A DNA stretch of 64,000 nucleotides from CAWCFV01 sp963794995 (lineage in GTDB: Bacteria > Actinomycetota > Actinomycetes > JACCUZ01): NCBI GenBank assembly GCA_963794995.1, contig CAWCFV010000002.1:930001-994000 (forward strand), in the 5' to 3' direction. The position numbers were made by a program, and so were the translations under genes. Positions within the stretch are counted from its first letter, which is position 1. Each line of letters opens with the position of its first letter. Shown piece after piece: positions 43,608 through 53,457 of this stretch. Below the pieces are notes generated by a model that saw nothing but the letters and a program-made list of their open reading frames with translations, ran no database searches and had not been told where the DNA came from.

Positions 43608-43825
43608 ATGCCGTATCCAAGTGACCTGACCGATGACCAGTGGGGCCTGCTGCAGCCGGTGTCCAACGCGCCGGGCAAGCGGGGCCGCAAGCACGGCGAT
43701 GCCCTGCGACCCGTGGTGGACGCGATGCTGTACGTCGCCCAGACGGCTGCCAGTGGCGCTACCTCCCGGCGTCGTTCGGGCCATGGACGCGGGTCTGGTC
43801 GCAGTTCCGCCGCATCCGCAGACGT
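43608..43825 (+). pseudogene. IS5-family transposase, 5' remnant with frameshift
   Basis: From ATG 43608 the frame reads MPYPSDLTDDQWGLLQPV and GKRGRKHGDALRPVVDAMLY, the usual N-terminus of IS5-group transposases (DUF4096). Homology then continues in the +2 frame as GCQWRYLPASFGPWTRVWSQ, consistent with one missing G near 43745. The similarity ends at about 43825, just before the end of the convergent DinB gene. The DDE catalytic part is absent, so the protein cannot be active. Confidence 0.8.
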
Positions 43826-43831
43826 ACAGAC

Positions 43832-44341
43832 CTACTCGCCGACCGGACCGCCGGCGAGCTCAGCGACTATGTCCAACTGCCCGAGATGACGGGCATACTC
43901 CTGCAGGAGATGGAACAACACCCGTTCCAATGTCGCGGGAGGCGCGCCTTCCCACCTTGGGCCAGGTGCCCCCAACGAGGTGAGTTCGGTACTTGCAGCA
44001 ACGGTTGCCGTGCGTGTCCCTTGAGCACGTAGCGCCGTCACCAGAGCGTCGCTTGTTTCCTCGGGGGCGACGTACCACTGGCCCCCACGCTGGTCGCCCC
44101 ATGGTGCCTCGACCTCGACCCCTTGGAATCCCCACTCGATCCAGCGCAACTCGACGTAACGCAGATGCTTGAGCAGCTCGAGCGGGGTCCATCCCGAGGG
44201 AAGTCTGCTACGGCGCTGCTCGTCGTCAGGTAGCGCGGACACCTTCGACAAGATGGTCTCGCGGAAGTAGTCGAGGTACCGCACGAAAACCTCGGTCTGT
44301 CCTGATGCTGAGAGCGTCGGCGAGGGGAAAGGCATCGTCAT
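43832..44341 (-). CDS. DinB/DUF664 family protein
   Basis: The protein has 169 residues and a four-helix DinB-like fold. The likely metal ligands are H59 in LELLKHLRYVELRW and H144 and H152 in VLFHLLQEYARHLGQLD, as in DUF664 proteins, which include mycothiol-dependent enzymes. It is enclosed by the 15-bp inverted repeats and so may be cargo of the IS-like unit. ATG 44341 was chosen; ATG 44335 is an alternative. Codon use is less GC-biased than that of neighbours. Confidence 0.78.
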   Translation of the reverse strand: MTMPFPSPTLSASGQTEVFVRYLDYFRETILSKVSALPDDEQRRSRLPSGWTPLELLKHLRYVELRWIEWGFQGVEVEAPWGDQRGGQWYVAPEETSDALVTALRAQGTRTATVAASTELTSLGAPGPRWEGAPPATLERVLFHLLQEYARHLGQLDIVAELAGGPVGE

Positions 44342-44368
44342 CTCGCCATTGTCCGTGACCCGGCGTCT

Positions 44369-44407
44369 CCGAAGGCGCACTCATCTCGGCAGATGAGTGC
44401 GCTTCGG
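44369..44407. terminator. Strong stem-loop inside the right end of the IS-like unit
   Basis: A 12-bp perfect stem (GCGCACTCATCT / AGATGAGTGCGC) with the 4-base loop CGGC is extended by CCGAA / TTCGG across a one-base bulge, giving 17 paired bases. It lies between the DinB start and the right terminal repeat. It may stop read-through into the unit or be a transposase-related structure. Confidence 0.55.
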
Positions 44408-44415
44408 TCTCGAAT

Positions 44416-44430
44416 AGGGACACACCCAGT
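44416..44430 (-). repeat. Right terminal inverted repeat of the IS-like unit
   Basis: The 15 bases are the exact reverse complement of 43557-43571. Confidence 0.8.
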
Positions 44431-44486
44431 GAGGCCTCGGCGCGTCCGCTGGCGCGGTCCGGTCGCAGCCGACAGGCTGGTGGGTG

Positions 44487-45335
44487 ATGGACCGCTACCG
44501 CACCGACGTGCTCGCCGAAGACCGGCGCCGGCCGCGGGTGGCGCGCCCGGTCGAGGCGGTCGCCGACCTGGTGGTCGAGGACGCCGAGACCGGGTTCTGC
44601 GGCGCGGTGCTGCGCTGTGAGAAGACCGCCGGCGGGCACACCGTCACCCTCGAGGACCGCAGGGGGCGGGAACGGGTCTTCCCGCTGGGGCACGGCTTCC
44701 TCGTGGACGGCCGGCCCGTCGAGCTCGTCCGGCCGGCGGCGGCCCCGGCACCTTCCACGCCGCGGCGCACGGCGTCCGGCTCGGTCGCGGTGACCGGCGC
44801 CCGCGCCCGGGTGGCCCGGCAGAGCCGCATCTACGTCGAGGGCCGTCACGACGCCGAGCTCGTCGAGAAGGTCTGGGGTGACGACCTGCGGGTCGAGGGC
44901 GTCGTGGTCGAGCACCTCGGCGGCATCGACGACCTGCCCGACGTGGTCCGCGGCTTCCGGCCCGGTCCGGCCCGCCGGCTCGGTGTCCTCGTCGACCACC
45001 TGGTCCCGGGGAGCAAGGAGTCGCGGCTCGCGGCACAGGTGGTCTCGCCGCACGTCCTGGTCCTCGGCCACCCGTACGTCGACGTGTGGCAGGCCGTCCG
45101 GCCCGCGGCACTCGGGATCGCGGCCTGGCCCGAGGTGCCTCGCGGCCGGCCCTGGAAGGACGGCGTCTGCGCCGGGCTCGGCTGGCCGGTCGACCCGCCC
45201 GCCGCCTGGCGACGGATCCTCGGCGCCGTCACCGGCTACGCCGACCTCGAACCCAGCCTGCTCGCCCGGGTCGAGGAGCTGATCGACTTCGTGACCCGCG
45301 TCGATGTGCTGCCCGGTCCCGACGAAACCCCCTAG
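44487..45335 (+). CDS. DUF3097 family protein
   Basis: The protein has 282 residues. It matches the actinobacterial DUF3097 family: FPLGHGFLVDGRPVELVRP in the first third, SRIYVEGRHDAELVEKVWGDD with a Toprim-like acidic segment, LGGIDDLPDVVRGFRPGP, then LVDHLVPGSKESRLAAQ and VLGHPYVDVWQAV. The Toprim-like EGRHDAE and VDHLVPGSKE suggest a nucleic-acid phosphotransfer fold, but no function is known. ATG 44487 follows a GTG at 44484. Confidence 0.78.
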   Translation: MDRYRTDVLAEDRRRPRVARPVEAVADLVVEDAETGFCGAVLRCEKTAGGHTVTLEDRRGRERVFPLGHGFLVDGRPVELVRPAAAPAPSTPRRTASGSVAVTGARARVARQSRIYVEGRHDAELVEKVWGDDLRVEGVVVEHLGGIDDLPDVVRGFRPGPARRLGVLVDHLVPGSKESRLAAQVVSPHVLVLGHPYVDVWQAVRPAALGIAAWPEVPRGRPWKDGVCAGLGWPVDPPAAWRRILGAVTGYADLEPSLLARVEELIDFVTRVDVLPGPDETP

Positions 45336-45366
45336 CCTGTCGCCCACTGTCGAGAAAAGGGATCCG

Positions 45367-45930
45367 ATGACCACTCCCCCGCCCCCGCCGCCCGGCCCTC
45401 CCGGCGACGACACCCCCCAGCCCGGCGGGACAGGTGGCTTCCCGCCTCCCCCGCCCCAGGGTGACCCGTACGCGACGTCCGGCTACGGCCAGCCGGCCCC
45501 CGGCGGCTACGGCCAGCCCCCCTTCGAGGGCGGCGGCCTGCCCGGTGGCATCGCCTACGCGGCCTGGCCCAAGCGCGCCCTGGGCGGCCTGATCGACTTC
45601 GTCGGCCCCGGCATCGTGGCGGGGCTCATCGGCCGCGGCAGCAGCGGCCTCGGCACGATCCTGTCCCTCGCCGCCCTCGCCTGGGCGATCTACAACGCCT
45701 ACCAGGCGGGAGCCACCGGGCAGTCGTTCGGCAAGAAGATCGCGGGCACCCGGCTGGTCGCCGAGGCCACCGGCCAGCCCCCCGGCGGCGGTCTCGGCAT
45801 CGGGCGCTACTTCGTGCACATCCTCGACGCCCTGCCGTGCTACCTGGGCTTCCTCTGGCCGCTGTGGGACAAGAAGCGCCAGACCTTCGCCGACAAGATC
45901 CTCAAGACCGTCGTCGTCGAGCACCCGTAG
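45367..45930 (+). CDS. RDD-family membrane protein with Pro/Gly-rich N-terminus
   Basis: The protein has 187 residues. The first about 58 are Pro/Gly-rich and disordered (SGYGQPAPGGYGQPP). The RDD domain follows: AAWPKRALGGLIDFVGPG with the Arg and Asp that name the family, a hydrophobic core LGTILSLAALAWAIYNAY, and GQSFGKKIAGTRLV. RDD proteins are small membrane proteins, some linked to ion or compatible-solute transport. ATG 45367 follows AAGGGAT. It is 1 bp from the next gene and probably forms an operon with it. Confidence 0.78.
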   Translation: MTTPPPPPPGPPGDDTPQPGGTGGFPPPPPQGDPYATSGYGQPAPGGYGQPPFEGGGLPGGIAYAAWPKRALGGLIDFVGPGIVAGLIGRGSSGLGTILSLAALAWAIYNAYQAGATGQSFGKKIAGTRLVAEATGQPPGGGLGIGRYFVHILDALPCYLGFLWPLWDKKRQTFADKILKTVVVEHP

Positions 45931-45931
45931 C

Positions 45932-46411
45932 ATGACCGACCAGCCCGGCGGTCCGCCCGCCGACGACGACCCCTGGCGCCCACCGCCCTCGGGCCCGGGT
46001 GAGCAGCCGCCCCCCACCCCGCCACCGCCCGGCTACCAGCAGCAGCCGCCGCCGGGCTACCAGCAGCAGCCGCCGCCGGGCTACCAGCAGCCGCCGCCCG
46101 GGTACGGCCAGCCGCCACCTGGCTACGGCCAGCCGCCACCCGGCTACGCCTACGGAGCACCGCCGCCCGGCTACTACCCCGACCCCCAGGCCAAGTCGAA
46201 GATCGCCGCGGGGCTGCTCGGGGTGTTCCTCGGCGGGTTCGGGATCCACCGGTTCTACCTCGGCTTCACCAAGATCGGCATCATCCAGATCGTCGTCACC
46301 GTGCTCACCTGCGGCATCGGCGCCCTGTGGGGGTTCGTCGAGGGGATCCTCTACCTCGTCGGGGCGAACGGCTGGACCACCGACGCGAGCGGACGCCCGC
46401 TGCGCGAGTAG
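45932..46411 (+). CDS. TM2-domain protein with PPPGY repeats
   Basis: The protein has 159 residues. The N-terminal half is a repeat of PPPGY units (GYQQQPPPGYQQQPPPGY and further GYGQ copies), probably extended and cytoplasmic. The C-terminal TM2 domain has two helices: SKIAAGLLGVFLGGFGIHRF with the conserved GGFGIHRFYLG turn, and IQIVVTVLTCGIGALWGFVE. Function is unknown for this family in bacteria. It starts 1 bp after the RDD gene stop. Confidence 0.8.
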   Translation: MTDQPGGPPADDDPWRPPPSGPGEQPPPTPPPPGYQQQPPPGYQQQPPPGYQQPPPGYGQPPPGYGQPPPGYAYGAPPPGYYPDPQAKSKIAAGLLGVFLGGFGIHRFYLGFTKIGIIQIVVTVLTCGIGALWGFVEGILYLVGANGWTTDASGRPLRE

Positions 46412-46416
46412 CCGGC

Positions 46417-47637
46417 TCAGCCCAGCAGGTCCCGGACCACGGCATCGGCCAGCAGGCGGCCGCGCAGCGTCAGCGCTGCGCGGCCGTTCTCGTGCGCGCC
46501 ACGGTCGAGCAGCCCGTCGGTGACGGCGCGGGCGGCAGCCGACCGGCCCTCGTCGGCGAGCGCTGCGAGCGGCAGCCCCTCGCGCAGCCGCACCTCGAGC
46601 AGCACCCGCTCGTCGTGCCGCTGCCCGGGCGTGAGGACCTCCCGGGCCTGCGCCGGGCTGGTCCCGGCGGCCAGCCGTCCGGCGTACGCCACCGGGTGCC
46701 GGACGTTCCACCACCGGGTGCCGCCGACGTGGCTGTGCGCGCCGGGCCCGACCCCCCACCAGTCGTGCCCCCGCCAGTAGCCCTCGTTGTGCCGGGCGCG
46801 CTGCGCAGGCCCGCGCGCCCAGTTGCTCACCTCGTACCACTCGAACCCGGCCGCGGCCAGCACCTCGTCGGCCAGCAGGTACCGGTCGGCCAGGACGTCG
46901 TCGTCCGGTGCGGGGATGTCGCCGCGGCGCACCTGCGCTGCCATCCGGGTGCCCTCCTCGACCACCAGGGCGTACGCGCTGACGTGGTCCGGGGCCGCGT
47001 CGAGCGCGGCGTCGAGACTGGCCCGCCAGTCGGCCTGGCTCTCGCCCGGCGTGCCGTAGATCAGGTCGAGGCTGACGCCCTCGAAGCCGGCGGCCCTCGC
47101 CCATGCGACGGCCTTCGGGACGCGCGCCGGGTCGTGGGTGCGGTCCAGGGTGGCGAGCACGTGCGGTACCGCCGACTGCATCCCGAACGAGATGCGGGTG
47201 AAGCCCGCGTCGCGCAGCGCGGCCAGCGACGCCTCGTCGACGCTGTCCGGGTTGGCCTCCGTGGTGACCTCCGCGTCCGGTCGCACGCCGAGCTCGGCGC
47301 GCAGGCCGGCAAGCAGCAGGGCGAGGTCGTCGGACGGGAGCAGCGTCGGTGTCCCGCCGCCGAAGAAGACGGTCGCCGCCGGGACGACCACGTCGCCGAG
47401 CACCTGCCGGGCCAGCCGTACCTCCGCGGCGGCCGTCGCGGCGTAGGACGCCTGGGACGCACCGCCGCCGAGCTCCGTCGCGGTGTAGGTGTTGAAGTCG
47501 CAGTAGCCGCACCGGGTCGCGCAGAACGGCACGTGGACGTAGACCCCGAAGGGGCGCCGGCCGAGGGTGGCGAGCGAGGACGGCGGCAGCGCGCCGTCCT
47601 CCGGCACCGGCTCGCCCGGCGGGGGTGCCGACGGCAT
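46417..47637 (-). CDS. hemW: Radical SAM heme chaperone HemW
   Basis: The protein has 406 residues. The radical-SAM cluster is C39-x3-C43-x2-C46 (VPFCATRCGYCDFNTY). It is followed by VFFGGGTPTLLPSDDL, ISFGMQSAVPHVLATL, and the HemN_C region (about 315-385, NEGYWRGHDWWGVGPGAH). HemW binds heme and is not a coproporphyrinogen oxidase, despite older naming. ATG 47637 was chosen over 47682. It is 10 bp after the fadD gene on the same strand and convergent with the TM2 gene. Confidence 0.9.
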   Translation of the reverse strand: MPSAPPPGEPVPEDGALPPSSLATLGRRPFGVYVHVPFCATRCGYCDFNTYTATELGGGASQASYAATAAAEVRLARQVLGDVVVPAATVFFGGGTPTLLPSDDLALLLAGLRAELGVRPDAEVTTEANPDSVDEASLAALRDAGFTRISFGMQSAVPHVLATLDRTHDPARVPKAVAWARAAGFEGVSLDLIYGTPGESQADWRASLDAALDAAPDHVSAYALVVEEGTRMAAQVRRGDIPAPDDDVLADRYLLADEVLAAAGFEWYEVSNWARGPAQRARHNEGYWRGHDWWGVGPGAHSHVGGTRWWNVRHPVAYAGRLAAGTSPAQAREVLTPGQRHDERVLLEVRLREGLPLAALADEGRSAAARAVTDGLLDRGAHENGRAALTLRGRLLADAVVRDLLG

Positions 47638-47647
47638 CAGCGCGGCA

Positions 47648-49457
<1,810 letters not shown>

Positions 49458-49476
49458 CTCCCCGACGCTACCCGTC

Positions 49477-49535
49477 GAGTGGCGCGAGTCGGCGGGCGTA
49501 GCGCGCGGGGCGCCGCCATCTTGCGCCACTCGACG
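49477..49535 (+). repeat. 59-bp REP-like palindromic repeat, copy 1
   Basis: The repeat begins GAGTGGCGCGAGTCGGCGG and ends GCGCCACTCGACG. The ends are complementary and make a 12-bp stem GTCGAGTGGCGC / GCGCCACTCGAC (49474-49485 with 49523-49534). The first 19 and last 12-13 bases are identical in copy 2, while the centre differs. It lies between the fadD start and the nuclease gene. Confidence 0.75.
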
Positions 49536-49626
49536 GTCCTCCACAGGTGCGACGGCGGGGGCGTCCCGTCCACAGGACGACACCGGCCCGGGCGGTCGTC
49601 CCTGGTGGGCCCGCAGAGTCGGTGGC

Positions 49627-50625
49627 GTGCAGATCCACCCGGCCTCCGTGCACGGCATCACCCCGCAGCGCGCGCTCCGGACCAGGGACGCCGAGCTGGC
49701 CGGCGTGTCGCGTGGTCGGCTGCGCGGCCCGGCCTGGCAGCCGATCAGCTACGGCCTGCACGCACCGACCCGGCCTGACCGCACCCTGCGGGAGCTGGCC
49801 GGGATGACCCAGCAGGTGCTGCCCCGGGACAGCGGCTTCGGGCACCTGACCTCTGCCCAGCTGCGCGGGTGGTGGCTGCCGAACGGCTTCCGGCCGCCCC
49901 CCGCCCCGCTGCTCTTCGCGAGCACGACCAGCTCGGTCCATGTGCAGCGTCATGGCCTGTACGTACGACGCTCTCGCCACACCGAGGTGGACGACGTCGA
50001 CGGCCTTCCCGTGGTGACCGCCGCCGAGACCCTCGTCGAGCTGGCGCGGGACCTGTCGCTGGTGGATCTGGTCCCGCTGGTCGACTGCGCTCTGGCCCGC
50101 GGCGCCAGCCCGGTAGCCATCCTCGCGGCCGCCCGACCGCGCGCCCGCGGTGCGGGTCGCCTGCGGCGCGCGGTCATGCTCTCGGATCCGCGCAGCGAGT
50201 CGTGGTGGGAGTCGGTGCTACGGCTGGTGCACGTCGTGGCCGGGCTCGGCCCGGTCGCCAGCCAGGTGGAGATCACGCGTTGCGGCGTCTTCGTGGCGCG
50301 CGCCGACCTGCACCTCGTCGGGACCGACCGCTACCCCGAGTGCGACGGCGGGGAGCACCGCACCGTCGATCGACACGCGGACGACCTGCGCCGGGACCGC
50401 AGGATGCACGAGGCCGGTGCGGAGCGCTACGGCTACCCGACCGCCGACATCGCACTGCGGCCCGAGACCGTCATCAGGGACGCCGAGTCCGCGCGCGGTC
50501 TCGCGCACGACCCGGCCCGCGCGGCCGCGTGGTGGCAGGTGGCCCGGAGCTCGACCCTGACGGCGCACGGTCGCGCCCGGCTGGCCGGCCGACTTCGCCG
50601 CTACCACGCCGCCGCCACCCGATGA
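49627..50625 (+). CDS. AbiEi-like N-terminus with C-terminal DUF559/Vsr-like nuclease domain
   Basis: The protein has 332 residues. The N-terminal half (TPQRALRTRDAELAGVSRGR, about 12-31, then WQPISYGLHAPTRP) resembles the wHTH and AbiEi-type modules of actinobacterial proteins. The C-terminal half has a PD-(D/E)xK / Vsr-like pattern: E191/E195, D227 in VARADLHLVG, and E238-C-D240-G-G-E-H244, then D252/R256. A nuclease is expected, but the substrate is unknown. GTG 49627 starts where homology begins. Two copies of a palindromic repeat flank the gene, and the stop codon lies at the start of the second. Confidence 0.7.
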   Translation: MQIHPASVHGITPQRALRTRDAELAGVSRGRLRGPAWQPISYGLHAPTRPDRTLRELAGMTQQVLPRDSGFGHLTSAQLRGWWLPNGFRPPPAPLLFASTTSSVHVQRHGLYVRRSRHTEVDDVDGLPVVTAAETLVELARDLSLVDLVPLVDCALARGASPVAILAAARPRARGAGRLRRAVMLSDPRSESWWESVLRLVHVVAGLGPVASQVEITRCGVFVARADLHLVGTDRYPECDGGEHRTVDRHADDLRRDRRMHEAGAERYGYPTADIALRPETVIRDAESARGLAHDPARAAAWWQVARSSTLTAHGRARLAGRLRRYHAAATR

Positions 50626-50682
50626 GTGGCGCGAGTCGGCGGCCGTCCGCGCGGATGGACGACCATCTCGCGCCACTCGACG
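50624..50682 (+). repeat. 59-bp REP-like palindromic repeat, copy 2
   Basis: This copy is 44 of 59 bases identical to copy 1 and lies in the same orientation. GAGTGGCGCGAG (50624-50635) pairs perfectly with CTCGCGCCACTC (50667-50678). Part of the nuclease stop codon is inside the repeat. Confidence 0.75.
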
Positions 50683-50705
50683 TCGGAGGGGCGGGGACAG
50701 GGGCG

Positions 50706-51377
50706 TCAGCGGGTGCGGGTGCGGGCGGCGAGGTCGCGGCGGACGGCGTCCAGCAGGTCCGGAGCGAGGTCGGGCTGCTCGTCGAGCATCCGCTGCAGCC
50801 GTGCTGCGGCGACCGAACGGGGCGTGAACGTCTCGCCGACGGTCACGCCGTGACCCGGGCGGTGGGACACCGTGACCGCGTCGCCCGCGCCGACGGTGCC
50901 GGGCGACACCACCCGCAGGTAGGCGCCGCAGGCCCCGTGCTCGGCGAACCGCTTGACCCACCGTGGCTCGTCCATGAACCCCTGGAAGGTCGCGCACGGG
51001 ATGCGTGGCGAGGTCACCTCGAGGACCAGGCCGTCGGCACCCACCTGCCACCGCTCGCCGATCACGGCGTCGGTGACCGCGACCCCCTCGGTGTCGAGGT
51101 TCTGCCCGAACGAACCGGGTGCGAGGTCGTAGCCGAGCTCCGCGGCCCACCACGCGCGGTCCTCGACGGCGTAGGCGTAGACGGCCTGGTCGGGGCCACC
51201 GTGGTGGCGGGTGTCGTAGACCTGGTCGCCGGCCAGACCGGCACCGGCAGCACCGGGGGCGCTGACCACGACACGGCCCTCGACGGGGCGCTTGTCGATC
51301 GCGGTCCGGTCCAGGTCGCCGCGGCGGTCGGGGACCAGCGCGTGGACGACGTTCACCGAGGTGATGCGTGCGGTCAC
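50706..51377 (-). CDS. MOSC-domain protein
   Basis: The protein has 223 residues. The MOSC core shows GDQVYDTRHHGGPDQAVYAY (about 50-69), PGSFGQNLDTEGVAVTDAVI, and the conserved Cys 128 in SPRIPCATFQGFM. MOSC domains handle sulfur or molybdenum-cofactor-bound sulfur and often act with molybdoenzymes or detoxify N-hydroxylated or 6-hydroxylaminopurine compounds. Neither role can be assigned here. It follows the second palindromic repeat and precedes lepA. Confidence 0.85.
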   Translation of the reverse strand: MTARITSVNVVHALVPDRRGDLDRTAIDKRPVEGRVVVSAPGAAGAGLAGDQVYDTRHHGGPDQAVYAYAVEDRAWWAAELGYDLAPGSFGQNLDTEGVAVTDAVIGERWQVGADGLVLEVTSPRIPCATFQGFMDEPRWVKRFAEHGACGAYLRVVSPGTVGAGDAVTVSHRPGHGVTVGETFTPRSVAAARLQRMLDEQPDLAPDLLDAVRRDLAARTRTR

Positions 51378-51411
51378 GCCGGCGACGCTAGCCGCCGGCC
51401 GCGGACGCCGC

Positions 51412-53289
51412 TCACTTCTTGGCCTTCTCGCCGGCCCCGTCGGTGGACAGCGCGGCGATGAAGGCCTCCTGCGGGACCTCGACCCGGCCCACCATCTTCA
51501 TCCGCTTCTTGCCCTCCTTCTGCTTCTCCAGCAGCTTGCGCTTGCGGGTGATGTCACCGCCGTAGCACTTCGCGAGGACGTCCTTGCGGATCGCCCGGAT
51601 GCTCTCGCGCGCGATGACCCGGGAGCCGATCGCGGCCTGGATGGGCACCTCGAACTGCTGCCGCGGGATGAGCTCGCGCAGCCGCTGGGTCATCTGCACG
51701 CCGTACGCGTAGGCCTTGTCCTTGTGCACGATCGACGAGAACGCGTCGACGCCCTCGCCCTGGAGCAGGATGTCGACCTTCACCAGTGCCGAGGCCTGCT
51801 CGCCCTCGACCTCGTAGTCGAGGGAGGCGTAGCCGCGGGTCCGCGACTTGAGGTTGTCGAAGAAGTCGAAGATGATCTCGGCCAGCGGCAGCGTGTAGCG
51901 CAGCTCCACGCGCTCCTCGGAGAGGTAGTCCATCCCGAGCAGGGTGCCCCGCCGGGTCTGGCACAGGTCCATGATCGCCCCGATGTAGTCGCTGGGGGCG
52001 AGGACCGTGGCGCGCACCACCGGTTCGTGCACCTCCGCGACCTTGCCGTCGGGGAACTCGCTCGGGTTGGTGACGATGCGCTCGCTCGCGTCGTCCATGA
52101 CGACGCGATAGACGACGTTGGGCGCGGTCGCGATGAGGTCGAGGCCGAACTCGCGCTCGAGGCGCTCGCGCACGATCTCCAGGTGCAGCAGCCCGAGGAA
52201 CCCGCAGCGGAAGCCGAACCCCAGGGCGGCGGACGTCTCCGGCTCCCACACGAGGGCGGCGTCGTTGAGCTGCAGCCGCTCGAGGGCGTCGCGCAGGTCG
52301 GGGTAGTCGTCGCCGTTGACCGGGTAGAGCCCCGAGAACACCATCGGCTTCGGGTCCTTGTAGCCGCCGAGCGCCGACGTCGCCGGGTGCGACGCGTTGG
52401 TGACCGTGTCACCGACCTTCGACTGGCGGACGTCCTTCACGCCGGTGATGAGGTAGCCCACCTCGCCGACGCCGAGCCCGTCGGTGGGCACGGGCTCCGG
52501 CGAGATGACGCCGATCTCGAGCAGGTCGTGCTGGGCCCTGGTCGAGAGCATCAGGATGCGCTCGCGGGGCGAGAGGTGGCCGTCGATCACCCGCACGTAG
52601 GTGACGACGCCACGGTAGACGTCGTAGACGCTGTCGAAGATCATCGCTCGCGGCGGGGCGGCGGCATCGCCGACCGGCGGCGGTACCTGAGCCACGATCG
52701 CCTCCAGCAGGTCGCCGACACCCTCGCCGGTCTTGGCGCTCACCTTGAGCACGTCCGCGGTGTCGCAGCCGATGATGTGCGCGATCTCGGCCGCGTACTT
52801 CTCCGGCTGGGCCGAGGGCAGGTCGATCTTGTTGAGCACCGGGATGATCTGCAGGTCGTTCTCGAGCGCGAGGTAGAGGTTGGCCAGGGTCTGCGCCTCG
52901 ATCCCCTGGGCGGCGTCGACCAGCAGGACGGTGCCCTCGCAGGCGGCCAGCGAGCGGGACACCTCGTAGGTGAAGTCGACGTGGCCCGGGGTGTCGATCA
53001 TGTTGAGGGCGTACCTGCGCCCGTCGCCGGCCGTGTACGGCAGTCGCACGGCCTGGCTCTTGATCGTGATGCCGCGCTCGCGCTCGATGTCCATCCGGTC
53101 GAGGTACTGGGCTCGCATGGTCCGCTCGTCGACCACACCGGTCAGCTGCAGCATCCGGTCGGCCAGGGTCGACTTCCCGTGGTCGATGTGGGCGATGATG
53201 CAGAAGTTGCGGATCTGCGCCGGGGCGGTCCGGCCCGGCGCCGTGCTGCCGGAGGCGTTCGCGGGGCTGACAGGCACGCAGGATCCCAT
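51412..53289 (-). CDS. lepA: Elongation factor 4 (LepA), back-translocating GTPase
   Basis: LepA acts on the ribosome, promoting back-translocation or helping 30S assembly. The protein has G1 AHIDHGKST, DTPGHVDF, and NKID, the elongation factor 4-specific C-terminal domain, and the terminal GGDITRKRKLLEKQKEGKKR. The start is uncertain: ATG 53289 (625 residues) is used, while GTG 53277 and ATG 53319 are possible and none has an ideal ribosome binding site. Homology begins at about residue 20 (IRNFCIIAHIDHG). Confidence 0.93.
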   Translation of the reverse strand: MGSCVPVSPANASGSTAPGRTAPAQIRNFCIIAHIDHGKSTLADRMLQLTGVVDERTMRAQYLDRMDIERERGITIKSQAVRLPYTAGDGRRYALNMIDTPGHVDFTYEVSRSLAACEGTVLLVDAAQGIEAQTLANLYLALENDLQIIPVLNKIDLPSAQPEKYAAEIAHIIGCDTADVLKVSAKTGEGVGDLLEAIVAQVPPPVGDAAAPPRAMIFDSVYDVYRGVVTYVRVIDGHLSPRERILMLSTRAQHDLLEIGVISPEPVPTDGLGVGEVGYLITGVKDVRQSKVGDTVTNASHPATSALGGYKDPKPMVFSGLYPVNGDDYPDLRDALERLQLNDAALVWEPETSAALGFGFRCGFLGLLHLEIVRERLEREFGLDLIATAPNVVYRVVMDDASERIVTNPSEFPDGKVAEVHEPVVRATVLAPSDYIGAIMDLCQTRRGTLLGMDYLSEERVELRYTLPLAEIIFDFFDNLKSRTRGYASLDYEVEGEQASALVKVDILLQGEGVDAFSSIVHKDKAYAYGVQMTQRLRELIPRQQFEVPIQAAIGSRVIARESIRAIRKDVLAKCYGGDITRKRKLLEKQKEGKKRMKMVGRVEVPQEAFIAALSTDGAGEKAKK

Positions 53290-53402
53290 GCTTCTCGGAC
53301 GACGGGGGGACGCCGCCATCCTCCCATGCTGGGCCTGTCGGTCCGGCCGGTGAGTGACCTGCGGCTGGTCGCCACGGCGAAGCGCTGACGCCCCCGGACA
53401 CG

Positions 53403-53438
53403 GACGGGCCCCGCCGAGCGTGCTCGGCGGGGCCCGTC
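53403..53438. terminator. Terminator of the M6 protease gene
   Basis: A 16-bp perfect GC stem (GACGGGCCCCGCCGAG / CTCGGCGGGGCCCGTC) with the loop CGTG lies 19 bp beyond the stop of the minus-strand protease gene. It has no U tract. It separates the protease from lepA. Confidence 0.8.
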
Positions 53439-53457
53439 GTGAGGGTGCTGCGAGGTG

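Larger units (their letters stand above)
43557..44430. mobile_element. Small IS-like unit with 15-bp terminal inverted repeats and a DinB passenger gene
   Basis: The unit is bounded by ACTGGGTGTGTCCCT (43557-43571) and its exact complement AGGGACACACCCAGT (44416-44430). Inside are the 5' part of an IS5-type transposase gene with one frameshift and an intact DUF664 DinB-like gene on the other strand. Base composition is visibly less GC-rich than the flanks. No matching target duplication is seen at the ends. It looks like a deletion derivative of an insertion sequence that kept its ends and gained a cargo gene. Confidence 0.7.

Noticed and set aside
43540..44450. Target-site duplication next to the 15-bp inverted repeats
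   Set aside because: The bases outside the ends (GTCTG on the left, GAGGC on the right) do not match, so no duplication can be claimed.
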